Shown here one piece after another: positions 6,633 to 14,616 of a stretch of DNA of 20,270 bases. This DNA comes from CAIXYX01 sp043806415. GTDB taxonomy: Archaea; Micrarchaeota; Micrarchaeia; Anstonellales; Anstonellaceae. The position numbers and the translations under genes are program-made. The notes beneath the pieces are model-generated. The model saw nothing but the letters and a program-made list of their open reading frames with translations, did not search any database and had not been told where the DNA came from. How positions within the stretch are numbered: the first letter of the stretch is position 1; every line of letters begins with the position of its first letter. The DNA lies in the NCBI GenBank assembly GCA_043806415.1, contig JAZDHB010000052.1, forward strand, positions 1 to 20,270, written 5' to 3'.

Positions 6633-8354
6633 TTGACCATCGGATTGTCCATTGCCATGATCCTGCTATTGGGCATCCTGATGGAGCGCATCCGTCTGCC
6701 CATGGTGCTGGGCGTGCTCCTAGCGGGCGCGCTCATGGGCCCGCAAAGTCCGCTCTTGGGGATCCATTTGGGCCCCCTGGATCTGGGCGCCCTCGTGATC
6801 AACAGCCCCGACACCGTGGCCCTCTTCGCCCTCTTCGGCTCGGTGCTCATCCTTTTCGGCATCGGCCTGGAATTCTCTCTCGTCAAGCTTTCCCGCCTGG
6901 GCTTCTCGACCTTCCTGGCCGCCCTCATCAAGCTGGGCCTCACCTACATCATCGGCCATGTCGTGTCCCGGGCGATGGGCTTCGACACGTCGGTCTCGGT
7001 GCTGCTGGGCCTGATGCTGTCCTTCTCCTCCACGCCCATCATCATCAAGATCCTCGAGGGGCAGGGCAAGCTCAAGCGGGTGGAGACGCCCTTCATCATG
7101 GCCGTGCTCATCATCGAGGACCTGGTGGCCGTGGCCCTCCTGGGCATCATGGCCACCTCCGGCTTCGGGGACCAGTATGCCATCGCCGTCGCCCTGCTCA
7201 AGCTGATCATCACCTTCGCCATCGCCTACTTCGCGCTCTCCAAGGCGATCCGCTACCTCCTTTCCGTCGTCCAGCACTCGGACGAGTTCATCGTGCTCTT
7301 CACGGTGAGCATCGTGCTGGTGATCAGCTACGTGTGCCAGTCCCTCGGCCTGGGTTTCTCGGTCGGCTCGTTCCTGGCGGGCTCCATCGTGGCGACCACG
7401 CCGCAGGCCAAGCGCATCTCGGACATGGTCCGGCCTTTCAACACCCTCTTCGCCTCGTTCTTCTTCTCCATCGGCATGATGGTGGACGTCAATTCCACCA
7501 TGACCGGCCTGCCGCTCATCTTCGGCCTCCTGCTGGTGGCCGCGGTGGGCAAGTTCATCTCGTCCGTGGCGAGCGCGTACCTCATCGGCCTGCCCGGCTC
7601 GTCCAGCGTGTTCGCGGCCAGCGCCCTTCTGCCATTGGGAGAGCTCTCCCTGCTCATCGGCTCCATGGCCGTGGCCACCCACCTCATCCCGGCCGGCATC
7701 CTCGGCCTGCTGGCCTCGCTCATCGTCATCACCTCCATCCTCTCGGTCCTCCTGGTTTCGCAGGAGAGCAAAGTCTACCATTTCTGCAAGGACATCACGC
7801 CCGAATTCGTCGCAAGGCACATGGGCTTCCTGCGCACCACCTCCCTGGGCGTGCAGCGGGTGGTGGAAGAGAATTCGCGCTATTCGCGCATCGTCAACAA
7901 GCTTCCCAGCATCGGCGGGGCCGGGTCCCATTCGACCAACGAGCGGCTCTCCATGTCGATCCGGCGCCTTTTCGTGTTCGCCTTCCTCTCCGGCGTGCTC
8001 TTCCTGGTGCTCCACCTCGCCTCCGGGCCGTGGAAGGACCTCATCGGAGGCCTGCGCTCCTTCGCGTTCCTGGGCTTCTACGCCTGCGCGACCCTGTTCG
8101 TCATCAGCGCATCGAGCGCGTTTGGCACCTACCTGCAGCTCCTGCGCCATTCGGGCCGGGGCTCGCTCCACGTCGCCATCAACATCCTAGGCTCCCTCTT
8201 CTTCGCCCTCCTCGCGGCCGCCTGCGTCGGGGCCGCGCTCCTCCTGGGCGACTTCAACTACCTCATGCTCCTCGTGCCCGTGGTCCTGCTGGGCTTCAGG
8301 CACTTTGGCGAGATATTCGTCCAGCTGCGCCGCTCGTTCATGTTCGGGCTGTAA
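6633..8354 (+). CDS. CPA2-type cation/proton antiporter (KefB/NhaS3-like membrane domain)
   Basis: Predicted 573-residue polytopic membrane protein that would exchange Na+ or K+ for protons. The transport domain (about 1-375) starts with MERIRLPMVLGVLLAGALMGP (17-37), the usual RLPxVLGxxxAGxxxGP signature. It also has the FGIGLEF motif (75-81), the unwound-helix motif SFSSTPIIIKIL (130-141) and the acidic pair IIEDLVAV (E162-D163) expected at the ion site. GxFLAGxxxA follows at about 245. A basic cytoplasmic linker (375-450) leads to about four more hydrophobic helices. No TrkA-N or TrkA-C regulatory domain is present. The start is uncertain: TTG at 6633 is used, an in-frame ATG occurs at 6657, and the frame is open upstream without ATG. 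The IS66-type element ends 66 bp upstream and may have altered its promoter. Confidence 0.88.
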   Translation: MTIGLSIAMILLLGILMERIRLPMVLGVLLAGALMGPQSPLLGIHLGPLDLGALVINSPDTVALFALFGSVLILFGIGLEFSLVKLSRLGFSTFLAALIKLGLTYIIGHVVSRAMGFDTSVSVLLGLMLSFSSTPIIIKILEGQGKLKRVETPFIMAVLIIEDLVAVALLGIMATSGFGDQYAIAVALLKLIITFAIAYFALSKAIRYLLSVVQHSDEFIVLFTVSIVLVISYVCQSLGLGFSVGSFLAGSIVATTPQAKRISDMVRPFNTLFASFFFSIGMMVDVNSTMTGLPLIFGLLLVAAVGKFISSVASAYLIGLPGSSSVFAASALLPLGELSLLIGSMAVATHLIPAGILGLLASLIVITSILSVLLVSQESKVYHFCKDITPEFVARHMGFLRTTSLGVQRVVEENSRYSRIVNKLPSIGGAGSHSTNERLSMSIRRLFVFAFLSGVLFLVLHLASGPWKDLIGGLRSFAFLGFYACATLFVISASSAFGTYLQLLRHSGRGSLHVAINILGSLFFALLAAACVGAALLLGDFNYLMLLVPVVLLGFRHFGEIFVQLRRSFMFGL

Positions 8355-8447
8355 AAAAAGGTTCGCGAGGGAAAATGCGGTTCGTAACGACGCGGGTCCG
8401 AGCGGCAGACGGGGGGCCGCCTTCGATCCATCCTGCCCGGGCTGTTC

Positions 8448-9101
8448 TTACTTCTCTTCCTTGCCCTCGTCCGCGAAGCGGATCAAAAAAGTGGAGCGGT
8501 ACAGCCTTTTTCCGTTCTTCTCGCCGGAAAGCTTTTCCGTGCGCACGAATTTGAGCCCCTCCTCATCGAGCAGCGAGGGCACGTCCTTCTTGACGCCGAC
8601 GTAGATGTCCATGCCGCCGTGCATCTCCTCCAATTTGGGCAGGAAGGTAACCTGGCGCAGCCTCTTCTGGAGGCGCATGGCGTATTTCTCCACCTTCTCT
8701 TTCCTGCCGCGCAACTGGATGATCGCCTCGAAATAGCCGGAGGAGGAGCGGTTGCAGTCCGGGCAGACTTCCTTGAGCCACCGGATGGCGACGGGCTGCA
8801 CCACGTCCACGGGCTGCCCCTCGCGCTCGATTTGGCCTTCCCACCGGCCGGCTTCCGCATTGTAATGCCCCTCCAGCTTCGCCTTGGCAAACTCCCGCTC
8901 GATGATCGCCGCCAGCAGGCTGGGGCTGGACGGCTTCCAGACGCTCTTGTGCCAGATGCGCGAGCATTTCTGGCAATAGGTTATCTCCACCTCGGAGGGC
9001 CATTTGAGCCTGTCTTTTCCCAGCGCGCATTCCAGGCAGTGCTCGCCGGCGAACTGGGTTTTGAGGCTCGATGCGCCGCAGGTGGGGCAGATGCGTTCCA
9101 T
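8448..9101 (-). CDS. NMD3-family protein
   Basis: Predicted 217-residue homologue of the N-terminal zinc-binding part of eukaryotic NMD3, the 60S ribosome export adaptor. In archaea it probably binds the large ribosomal subunit, but its role there is poorly defined. It has four CxxC pairs: C5/C8, C22/C25, C43/C46 and C113/C116, forming treble-clef/zinc-ribbon sites. These are followed by an alpha/beta region (GYFEAIIQLRG; GGMDIYVGVKKD) and a basic C-terminal strand segment. The start at 9101 (MERICPTCG) is supported by a TATA-like box 27 nt upstream. The longer frame to 9215 is not protein-like. It converges on the antiporter gene across about 90 nt that hold no other feature. Confidence 0.85.
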   Translation of the reverse strand: MERICPTCGASSLKTQFAGEHCLECALGKDRLKWPSEVEITYCQKCSRIWHKSVWKPSSPSLLAAIIEREFAKAKLEGHYNAEAGRWEGQIEREGQPVDVVQPVAIRWLKEVCPDCNRSSSGYFEAIIQLRGRKEKVEKYAMRLQKRLRQVTFLPKLEEMHGGMDIYVGVKKDVPSLLDEEGLKFVRTEKLSGEKNGKRLYRSTFLIRFADEGKEEK

Positions 9102-9122
9102 ATGGATAATCGCGCGAATGGG

Positions 9123-9132
9123 CCTAATAAGG
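9123..9132 (-). promoter_or_regulatory. TATA-like box of the NMD3 gene
   Basis: CCTTATTAGG on the minus strand is centred about 27 nt before the ATG at 9101, matching the leaderless spacing seen at other genes in the window. Confidence 0.45.
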
Positions 9133-9216
9133 ATTCGGGAAGGTGATATGGGACCGCAACGCGGGCCCATTTCGTTTTTTGCCTTTTTCCCGCGTTTTTT
9201 TAGCGTGCGACCCATT

Positions 9217-9227
9217 GCTTTTTATCC
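9217..9227 (+). promoter_or_regulatory. TATA-like box of the 103-residue protein gene
   Basis: GCTTTTTATCC is centred about 26 nt upstream of the ATG at 9249, with no ribosome binding site between. A leaderless transcript is likely. Confidence 0.5.
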
Positions 9228-9248
9228 CTGTCCGTCCATACTCCTTGC

Positions 9249-9560
9249 ATGATGGACGAAGACAAAATGAACGCCAATTCCGAGATCCGCTTCATCGCCC
9301 TGGAGCTGACCAAGATCGCGCTGCAGAAGAAAAGGACCTTCCGGGACGTCGCGGCCGAATACGTCGAGAACGTCTACGAGCTGGACGCCATGCTCCACGA
9401 GCTCCAGTCCGCCCCCTATTCCGACGCCCTCGCCGAGTCCGCCGAGCCGTCCGATCCGCAAGGGCCGCTCGTCCAGCCGCTCGTCCAGCCGCCCGAACAG
9501 GCCGGCCAGCCCGTTCATTCCGATCCGTCCAAGCCCCTCAAAGGCAAACGGATCGTCTGA
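9249..9560 (+). CDS. Small hypothetical protein
   Basis: Predicted 103-residue acidic protein that I do not recognise. Residues 12-55 form a well-packed helical region (IRFIALELTKIALQKKRTF and VAAEYVENVYELDAMLHEL). The second half is disordered and Pro/Gln/Ser-rich, with a short internal duplication PLVQPLVQP. The start has two adjacent ATGs (9249, 9252). No membrane segment or metal motif is visible. It precedes the DUF2070 gene by 55 nt, but each gene has its own TATA-like box, so they may be separate units. Confidence 0.6.
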   Translation: MMDEDKMNANSEIRFIALELTKIALQKKRTFRDVAAEYVENVYELDAMLHELQSAPYSDALAESAEPSDPQGPLVQPLVQPPEQAGQPVHSDPSKPLKGKRIV

Positions 9561-9584
9561 GCCGCAGGCAGGCGCATAATACTT

Positions 9585-9595
9585 CTTTTTTAACC
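9585..9595 (+). promoter_or_regulatory. TATA-like box of the DUF2070 gene
   Basis: CTTTTTTAACC is centred about 26 nt upstream of the ATG at 9616. It also offers a T-run that could end the preceding small gene's transcript. Confidence 0.5.
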
Positions 9596-9615
9596 TCCCC
9601 TTCGCCGTCCTATCC

Positions 9616-11382
9616 ATGGAATCCGCCAAGAAAGCGCTGGGCCTGACCAAATATTTCGTCGCCCTCCCACCCGCCCGCTACCTCGCCGCCCTGCTCCTGT
9701 TCGGCTCCATGATCGGCGGGGCCCTGCTAGGCGGCCTCGTGGGCGGCTGGTCCAACCCCTCCGCCCTCCTCTCGGGCGCCGGCAGCGCCGTCATCGCCGT
9801 GGCCGTTCCCTCGTTCGGGTGCGCGCTCGCCCTCTCGGCCCTGCGCCGGCGCGTCAAGCTCGAGCGCTCGCTGGCCATCGCGCTCATCAGCTCCTTCGTG
9901 TACATGATTTTCTACCTGCTCTCGTTCGCCCTGCGCACCATCCACCCGGCCGGCTTCAACCTCATCTTCGTGGGCTTCGGCCTCTCGTTCCTGATCTGGT
10001 TCGCCGCCCTCAAGTTCGCGTTCGGGCTCAACCGCTCGGCGTGGCTGTTCGCCATCGCCCAGATGCTCGTGTACATGTGCTTCCTCATCGCCGGCACCTC
10101 CCTCTATTCGGGCGGCGTGTCCGACCTCTTGGTGCGCGTCGTGCTGGCGGCCGTGGTGTTCGTGGGCGCGCTCTACGGGCTGCTTTTCATCGCTTCCGGC
10201 CCGCTCAAGAAGAACCTGGGCCTCTCCTCGCCCGACGTGCTCTCGATGTTCTCGAGCCAATGGCTCTATGGCGAGAAGGACCTCGAGGACGCGTTCGACG
10301 AGATGGGCGAGACCGCCTCCACCTGGGTGGGCGTGGCCGAATGGCGCACGTCGGCCGGAAAGATGCAATGGGTGGTGCCCTACCTGCACTTCGGCCCCTT
10401 CGGCAATCTGGGCGGCAGCCAGTTCTCCTTCCAGATCGCGCAGGCCCTGCGCACCCAGGGAACCGAGGTGTTCGTGTTCCACGGCACGGCCACGCACGAC
10501 CTGGATCCCGTGTCCTCCTCCGAGCTGGCGGCCGTGGTGGGCGCGGCGCGCAACGCCATCTCTCACCTCTCGCCAAAGCCCGCCCGCTTCCACCTGCGCG
10601 AGGAGTCCAGCGGGGATTCCACCTGCTACCTCATGGGCATCAACGGCTATGCCATCGCCTCCTTCACGCGCGCGCCCCTCTCCACTGAGGACGTGAACCT
10701 CGCCATCGGCTGGGCGCTCATGGAGAAGGCCAACGCCCGCTACACCGATTCGCTGGTCATCGACTGCCACAACGCCGAGACGGGCGACGTGGACTATGTC
10801 GAGGCCGGCTCGCCCATATCGCTGGAGATGGCCGACGCGCTGGACAAGGCGCTCCAATCCAAATCCAGGGACGAGCGCCTGCTCGCCGGCTGGGCCAGCG
10901 AGTTCCCCATCAACCTGCCCGGCGTGGGCTCGGGAGGCATCCGGGTCGCGTGCTTCGGCCCGCGCACTTCCCGGCCGAATTTCGTCGTGCTCATCGATTC
11001 GAACGGCATCACGCAAGGGGCCCGCGAGAAGCTCATCGAGTCCATCTCGCGCACCTTCGTGGGCGACGGGATGGTGGAGGTCTACACGACCGACACGCAC
11101 CAGCTCAATTCCATCAAGGGCGTGTTCAACCCCGCCGGGGCCGACTGCCTCGAGCGGCTCGAGCGCATCGTCCTGGCGCTGGCCCGGCAGGCCCACGCGG
11201 CCCTCGCGCCCGCCTCGTTCGACATGAAGAAGGAGCGGCTCTCCATCAAGGTGCTCGGGCCGTACCAGTCCGCCGAGATCGTCTCCACCCTCAACTCGGT
11301 CGTCTCGGTCCTGCGCATCGCCGTTCCGGCCGCGCTCATCCTCTCCGTCATCGCCCTGCTCTGGCTGCTGGCAAGGTTCTGA
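9616..11382 (+). CDS. DUF2070 family archaeal membrane protein
   Basis: Predicted 588-residue integral membrane protein of an archaeal family with no established function. The N-terminal third has about six or seven hydrophobic helices (about 20-200). A large soluble domain follows (about 215-550) with hydrolase-like conserved blocks: PYLHFGPFGNLGGSQFSF, FHGTATHDLDPVSSSE, DCHNAETGD and a Gly-rich VGSGGIRVACFG. Clustered His, Asp and Asn residues hint at a metal or catalytic site, but this is an inference. A last hydrophobic helix (about 563-587) anchors the C-terminus. Length is normal for the family. Start is ATG 9616 with a TATA-like box at leaderless distance. Confidence 0.83.
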   Translation: MESAKKALGLTKYFVALPPARYLAALLLFGSMIGGALLGGLVGGWSNPSALLSGAGSAVIAVAVPSFGCALALSALRRRVKLERSLAIALISSFVYMIFYLLSFALRTIHPAGFNLIFVGFGLSFLIWFAALKFAFGLNRSAWLFAIAQMLVYMCFLIAGTSLYSGGVSDLLVRVVLAAVVFVGALYGLLFIASGPLKKNLGLSSPDVLSMFSSQWLYGEKDLEDAFDEMGETASTWVGVAEWRTSAGKMQWVVPYLHFGPFGNLGGSQFSFQIAQALRTQGTEVFVFHGTATHDLDPVSSSELAAVVGAARNAISHLSPKPARFHLREESSGDSTCYLMGINGYAIASFTRAPLSTEDVNLAIGWALMEKANARYTDSLVIDCHNAETGDVDYVEAGSPISLEMADALDKALQSKSRDERLLAGWASEFPINLPGVGSGGIRVACFGPRTSRPNFVVLIDSNGITQGAREKLIESISRTFVGDGMVEVYTTDTHQLNSIKGVFNPAGADCLERLERIVLALARQAHAALAPASFDMKKERLSIKVLGPYQSAEIVSTLNSVVSVLRIAVPAALILSVIALLWLLARF

Positions 11383-11388
11383 TTTTTT

Positions 11389-11447
11389 CAGGCATTCTTT
11401 TCCGGCCTGTCTTTTTGTCCTGGATTTTTTGCGGCGTTTTGTCCGCA
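11389..11447 (+). terminator. Terminator region after the DUF2070 gene
   Basis: A stem CAGGC (11389-11393) / GCCTG (11405-11409) leads into TCTTTTTG. A second small stem TGCGG (11430-11434) / CCGCA (11443-11447) follows a T6 run. Several T-runs in series would terminate transcription in archaea, separating the DUF2070 gene from the cbi operon. Confidence 0.5.
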
Positions 11448-11450
11448 TAG

Positions 11451-11500
11451 ATATATAAATGAATAAGCATATATTTATCCATCAGCATCCAATCAATTGG
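11451..11500 (+). promoter_or_regulatory. cbi operon promoter with candidate ArsR operator dyads
   Basis: Two TATA-like boxes are present: ATATATAAAT (11451-11460) and ATATATTTAT (about 11469-11478). They include an inverted pair ATAAAT (11455-11460) / ATTTAT (11473-11478). A compact dyad CCAAT-CA-ATTGG lies at 11489-11500, near the expected start site. Either dyad could be the binding site of the ArsR-type regulator encoded at the end of this operon. I see no cobalamin riboswitch; the leader is too short. An AGGTGA ribosome binding site (11508-11513) precedes the cbiM ATG. Confidence 0.5.
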
Positions 11501-11518
11501 CTCTCTAGGTGAATTCGT

Positions 11519-12172
11519 ATGCACATCATGGAAGGCTTCCTTCCCCCGTTCTGGTGCGTCTTCTGGTACGCCCTCTCCGCCCCCTTCGTCATCTGGGGCG
11601 CCATCCAGACCAAGCGCATATTCAAGGAACACCCCGAGCGCAAGCTCATCATGGCCGTCTCGGGCGCCTTCATCTTCGTGCTCTCCTCCCTGAAGCTGCC
11701 TTCCGTGTCCGGTTCGTCGAGCCATCCGACCGGCACGGGCCTCTCCGCCATGCTCTTCGGCTTCACCGTCACCTCCTTGCTGGCCACCATCGTGCTCATC
11801 TTCCAGGCGCTTCTGATGGCGCACGGGGGCATCACCACCCTGGGCGCGGACGTCTTTTCCATGGGCGTGGTCGGTCCGGCCGTGGGCTTCTACACTTTCC
11901 TTCTCCTGCGCAAGCTCAAGTTCGGCCTCGGGCCGACGGCTTTCGCGGCCGCCGTGCTCGCGGACTGGGCCACCTACCTGGTCACCTCGCTGCAGCTGGC
12001 GCTCGCCTTCCCGGGCGCGAGCCTGTTCCAGTCCTTCTCCGTCTTCGCCGGCATCTTCGCCATCACTCAGGTACCCATCGCCATCGGCGAGGGCGTCCTG
12101 ATCTGGATCTTCTTCGACTTCCTTTCCAAATCCCGGCCCAAGCTCCTGGCCGTGTGCCTGGGCGAGCAGTGA
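11519..12172 (+). CDS. cbiM: Cobalt (or nickel) ECF transporter S component CbiM
   Basis: Predicted 217-residue membrane protein that binds and passes Co2+ (or Ni2+) through the inner membrane. The mature N-terminus MHIMEG supplies the metal ligands (His2 plus backbone) diagnostic of CbiM/NikM. A second conserved His is in SSSHPTGTGLSA (H69) and a third in AHGGITTLGA (H102). Six or seven hydrophobic helices and the final IxIGEGVLxxxxF motif (about 190-200) fit the family. The length is typical of CbiM without a fused CbiN domain, and cbiN follows separately. Its stop overlaps the ribosome binding site of cbiN. Co versus Ni cannot be fixed from sequence, but the separate CbiN favours cobalt. 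Confidence 0.94.
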   Translation: MHIMEGFLPPFWCVFWYALSAPFVIWGAIQTKRIFKEHPERKLIMAVSGAFIFVLSSLKLPSVSGSSSHPTGTGLSAMLFGFTVTSLLATIVLIFQALLMAHGGITTLGADVFSMGVVGPAVGFYTFLLLRKLKFGLGPTAFAAAVLADWATYLVTSLQLALAFPGASLFQSFSVFAGIFAITQVPIAIGEGVLIWIFFDFLSKSRPKLLAVCLGEQ

Positions 12173-12181
12173 GGTGTTTGC

Positions 12182-12502
12182 ATGGACGACAAGATCAAGT
12201 ACGCGCTGGCCCTGCTGGCCATCATCGCCATATTCGCCCTGCCCTTCTTCGTCAATCCGGGCGCTAAATTCAGCGGCTCCGACGACGCGGGCTCGCAGGC
12301 CATCCAGGCGCAGGCGCCCGGCTACGTGCGCTGGGTGATGCCCCTCTGGACGCCCCCGCCCGAGACCGAATCCATGCTTTTTGCCCTGCAGGCGGCCCTT
12401 GGGGCCCTGGTCATCGGATACTTCATCGGCTATGAGAAAGCGCGAGCCGATCTTGCGAAAGGCAAAGACCGCCCGGACGGCGAAAATCGCAAGAAAGCAT
12501 GA
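12182..12502 (+). CDS. cbiN: Cobalt transport accessory protein CbiN
   Basis: Predicted 106-residue protein with two membrane helices (about 8-24 and 69-85) around an extracytoplasmic loop. It assists metal loading of CbiM. The loop has the family signature: FSGSDDAGSQAI (30-41), a YVRWVMPLW block (48-56), then ETESMLFALQAALGALVIGY (61-80). The Lys/Arg-rich tail is cytoplasmic. Start ATG 12182 is preceded by GAGGTG, which overlaps the cbiM stop, so translation is probably coupled. Confidence 0.92.
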   Translation: MDDKIKYALALLAIIAIFALPFFVNPGAKFSGSDDAGSQAIQAQAPGYVRWVMPLWTPPPETESMLFALQAALGALVIGYFIGYEKARADLAKGKDRPDGENRKKA

Positions 12503-12530
12503 ATCCCATTGCAAGGGGGTTTGAATCTTT

Positions 12531-13310
12531 ATGTCCTCGATCGACGAGATGGCCTACCGAAGCCCGTTGCGGGCTTGGTCTCCCGTAGGCAAACTGCTCC
12601 TGTGCGTCGCCCTGCTCGCCGGCTCCATCCTCGCGCCATCCCCCTTCGTCCCGCTTCTCGTGCTCGTCATCGGCCTTGCGCTGCTGGCCCATTCCTCCTC
12701 CCTGCGCCTGCCTGACATCGTCAAATTCGCGTGCCTGGAGACCGTCGTCATGCTCTTCATCTCGGTCGCCATCATCGCCCTCCTCATGCCCGGCACTCCC
12801 TTCCTCTCCTTTAGCATCGCCGGCCTGCCCGTCGTCATCACGCGCGAAGCATTCAACCTCGCCATCCTGCTTTTCATCCGGGCGGCGGCGGGCTTTTCCG
12901 TCCTGCTCTTCTTCGCCTCCTCCACGCCGATCCCCCACCTCTTCCATGCCCTGCGCCAGGCCGGCCTGCCGGCCCATGTCGCCGAGCTGACCGTGCTCAT
13001 CTACCGCTACTCGTTCATGCTCATCGAGCAGTTGGGCCAGATGTTCACCGCCGCCGACTGCCGCATGGGGTTCTTGGGCATCCGCCGTTCCTTGCGCACC
13101 TGCGGATTGATCCTGGCCAACCTCTTCGGCCGCTCGATGGATTTCGCCGAGCGCGCCGAAGCCGCTCTCTACTGCCGCAATTTCAAGGGTGAGTTCCCGC
13201 TCCTGCGCCTGCCTCCTCGTTTGAGCATGCGCTGGATCCTCGCCTCCGCGTCCGTGTTCGTCGCCCTTTTCCTCATCGGGCGCGCGAGCGTCGGCTGGCT
13301 CACGGTATGA
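12531..13310 (+). CDS. cbiQ: ECF transporter transmembrane (T) component CbiQ
   Basis: Predicted 259-residue membrane scaffold that links CbiM to the ATPase CbiO. The N-terminus (MSSIDEMAYRSPLRAWSPVGK) carries the conserved short amphipathic start of CbiQ. Hydrophobic helices follow at about 22-40, 43-58, 66-90, 108-130 and 238-255. The FIRAAAGFSVLLFFASSTP segment (116-134) and the coupling-helix signatures LIYRYSFMLIEQL (155-167) with AADCRMGF are visible, as is ERAEAALYCRNF (206-217) near the second coupling motif. The gene starts 28 nt after cbiN with a weak purine-rich GGGGGT site. Confidence 0.92.
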   Translation: MSSIDEMAYRSPLRAWSPVGKLLLCVALLAGSILAPSPFVPLLVLVIGLALLAHSSSLRLPDIVKFACLETVVMLFISVAIIALLMPGTPFLSFSIAGLPVVITREAFNLAILLFIRAAAGFSVLLFFASSTPIPHLFHALRQAGLPAHVAELTVLIYRYSFMLIEQLGQMFTAADCRMGFLGIRRSLRTCGLILANLFGRSMDFAERAEAALYCRNFKGEFPLLRLPPRLSMRWILASASVFVALFLIGRASVGWLTV

Positions 13311-13340
13311 TACGATATCAATGAAAATTCGGTGAAACTT

Positions 13341-14600
13341 ATGGAAAACAAACCCATCCTCTGCACGCGAGCCCTCTCGTTCTCCTATGACGGGCAGGCC
13401 AAGGCGCTCGATTCCGTGTCGGTCGAGATTCCGACCGGCAAGAAGACGGTCTTCCTGGGCCCCAACGGCTCGGGCAAGTCCACTCTCTTTTTGCATTTCA
13501 ACGGCGTGCACAGGCCCGACTCGGGCGAGGTGCTCTTTGGCGGGCAGGCCGTGAAGCACGACGCCAAAAGCCTGGCGTCCCTGCGCTCGCAGGTGTCGCT
13601 CGTCTTCCAGAACCCCGACGACCAGATCTTCTCGGCCACGGTGGAGGAGGACGTGGCCTTCGGCCCCCTCAACTCCGGGGTCGAGCGCGCCGAGGCCGGC
13701 CGGCGCGTTGACGAGGTGCTCTCGCTCGTGGGGCTGGGCGAGATGCGCGAGCGGCCCACCCAGCAGCTCTCCTTCGGCCAGCGAAAGCGCGTGGCCCTCG
13801 CCGGCGCGCTTGCCATGCGCCCCAAAGTGCTCATCATGGACGAGCCCACGGCCGGGCTCGATCCGGAGATGGTGCACGAGCTTCTGGAACTCTCGGACGA
13901 GCTGAACCATCGGGGCGTCACGGTGGTGCTCTCCACGCACGACGTCGAGACGGCCTACGAGTGGGCCGACGAGGTGCGCCTGCTCCATCGGGGGCAGCTC
14001 ATCTATTCAGGCGGCCCGGACGAGTTCTTCTCCAGGCCCGACATCCACGACTTCGGCCTCGCGCCCCCGATGGCCTTCCTGCTCAACCAGCAGATGCACT
14101 GGCGCACGGGGAAGGCCGAGAAGCCGCATCCCCGCTCGTTCGCCGAGCTGGCCGCCAAATGCTTCCCCATCTCGCACAAGAAGCCGGGCACCCTGCGCCT
14201 CGTGTGCGTCAACCCGGATGCCAAGAAAACATCTGCCCTCGGCTCGTCGGCGGGCTCCTCCTCTCTTCCCGCGCCACAGGATCCGTCTTTCAACCCCGCC
14301 CGCGCGAGCCCGCCCGCCCCTCCAGCGCACGACGCTCCGCAACCAAAGCATTCGCGCGAGAGTCCGGCGCATCTTCATTCGGGCATCTACGGCTCCTTGG
14401 CGCGCAAGCTCGCCGCCGAAGGGAAGCTGGACGCGCACTACCGCTTCCACGCGCTCGAGCACGGGCTTCTGCATGCCTCCCTGGGCGAGGATTTCATCCT
14501 CTACACCGATGCCGACCTCTGCTCGCTGGTGGAGGCGAGGGCCAAGCGCCTCGAGGACCGAACGGGCCTGAGGATCGGAATCGAGCACAGCCATCCATGA
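13341..14600 (+). CDS. cbiO: Cobalt ECF transporter ATPase CbiO with C-terminal extension
   Basis: Predicted 419-residue ATPase energising CbiMNQ. Motifs are complete: Walker A GPNGSGKST (40-48), Q-loop VFQNPDDQIF (88-97), signature LSFGQRKR (143-150), Walker B VLIMDEP (163-169), D-loop GLD and H-loop STH (198-200). Typical CbiO proteins end near residue 280. Here a segment with W254, then a Ser/Ala/Pro-rich linker (about 295-345), leads to a distinct 70-residue module (GIYGSLARKLAAEGKLDAHY, then HALEHGLLHASLGEDF, ending HSHP). This extension has no function I recognise; His content suggests a metal-related regulatory role (inference). ATG 13341 is chosen because GGTGA lies 5 nt upstream; GTG 13332 overlaps that site. 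Confidence 0.93.
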   Translation: MENKPILCTRALSFSYDGQAKALDSVSVEIPTGKKTVFLGPNGSGKSTLFLHFNGVHRPDSGEVLFGGQAVKHDAKSLASLRSQVSLVFQNPDDQIFSATVEEDVAFGPLNSGVERAEAGRRVDEVLSLVGLGEMRERPTQQLSFGQRKRVALAGALAMRPKVLIMDEPTAGLDPEMVHELLELSDELNHRGVTVVLSTHDVETAYEWADEVRLLHRGQLIYSGGPDEFFSRPDIHDFGLAPPMAFLLNQQMHWRTGKAEKPHPRSFAELAAKCFPISHKKPGTLRLVCVNPDAKKTSALGSSAGSSSLPAPQDPSFNPARASPPAPPAHDAPQPKHSRESPAHLHSGIYGSLARKLAAEGKLDAHYRFHALEHGLLHASLGEDFILYTDADLCSLVEARAKRLEDRTGLRIGIEHSHP

Positions 14601-14616
14601 GCAGCGAGGTGATTCT

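Noticed and set aside
6605..8554. 649-codon open frame overlapping the antiporter gene
   Set aside because: It is a +2 shadow of a high-GC coding frame, with Arg/His/Pro-rich nonsense. The overlapping frame encodes a clear membrane transporter.
9727..11448. 573-codon minus-strand frame opposite DUF2070
   Set aside because: Highly charged, low-complexity sequence typical of an antisense shadow in GC-rich DNA. The plus-strand frame has family motifs.
11383..11518. Possible cobalamin riboswitch before cbiM
   Set aside because: The leader is too short and I see no B12-box-like motif. The hairpins are better explained as the terminator of the preceding gene.
12423..13988. 521-codon minus-strand frame opposite cbiQ/cbiO
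   Set aside because: Antisense shadow; the plus strand has complete CbiQ and CbiO motifs.
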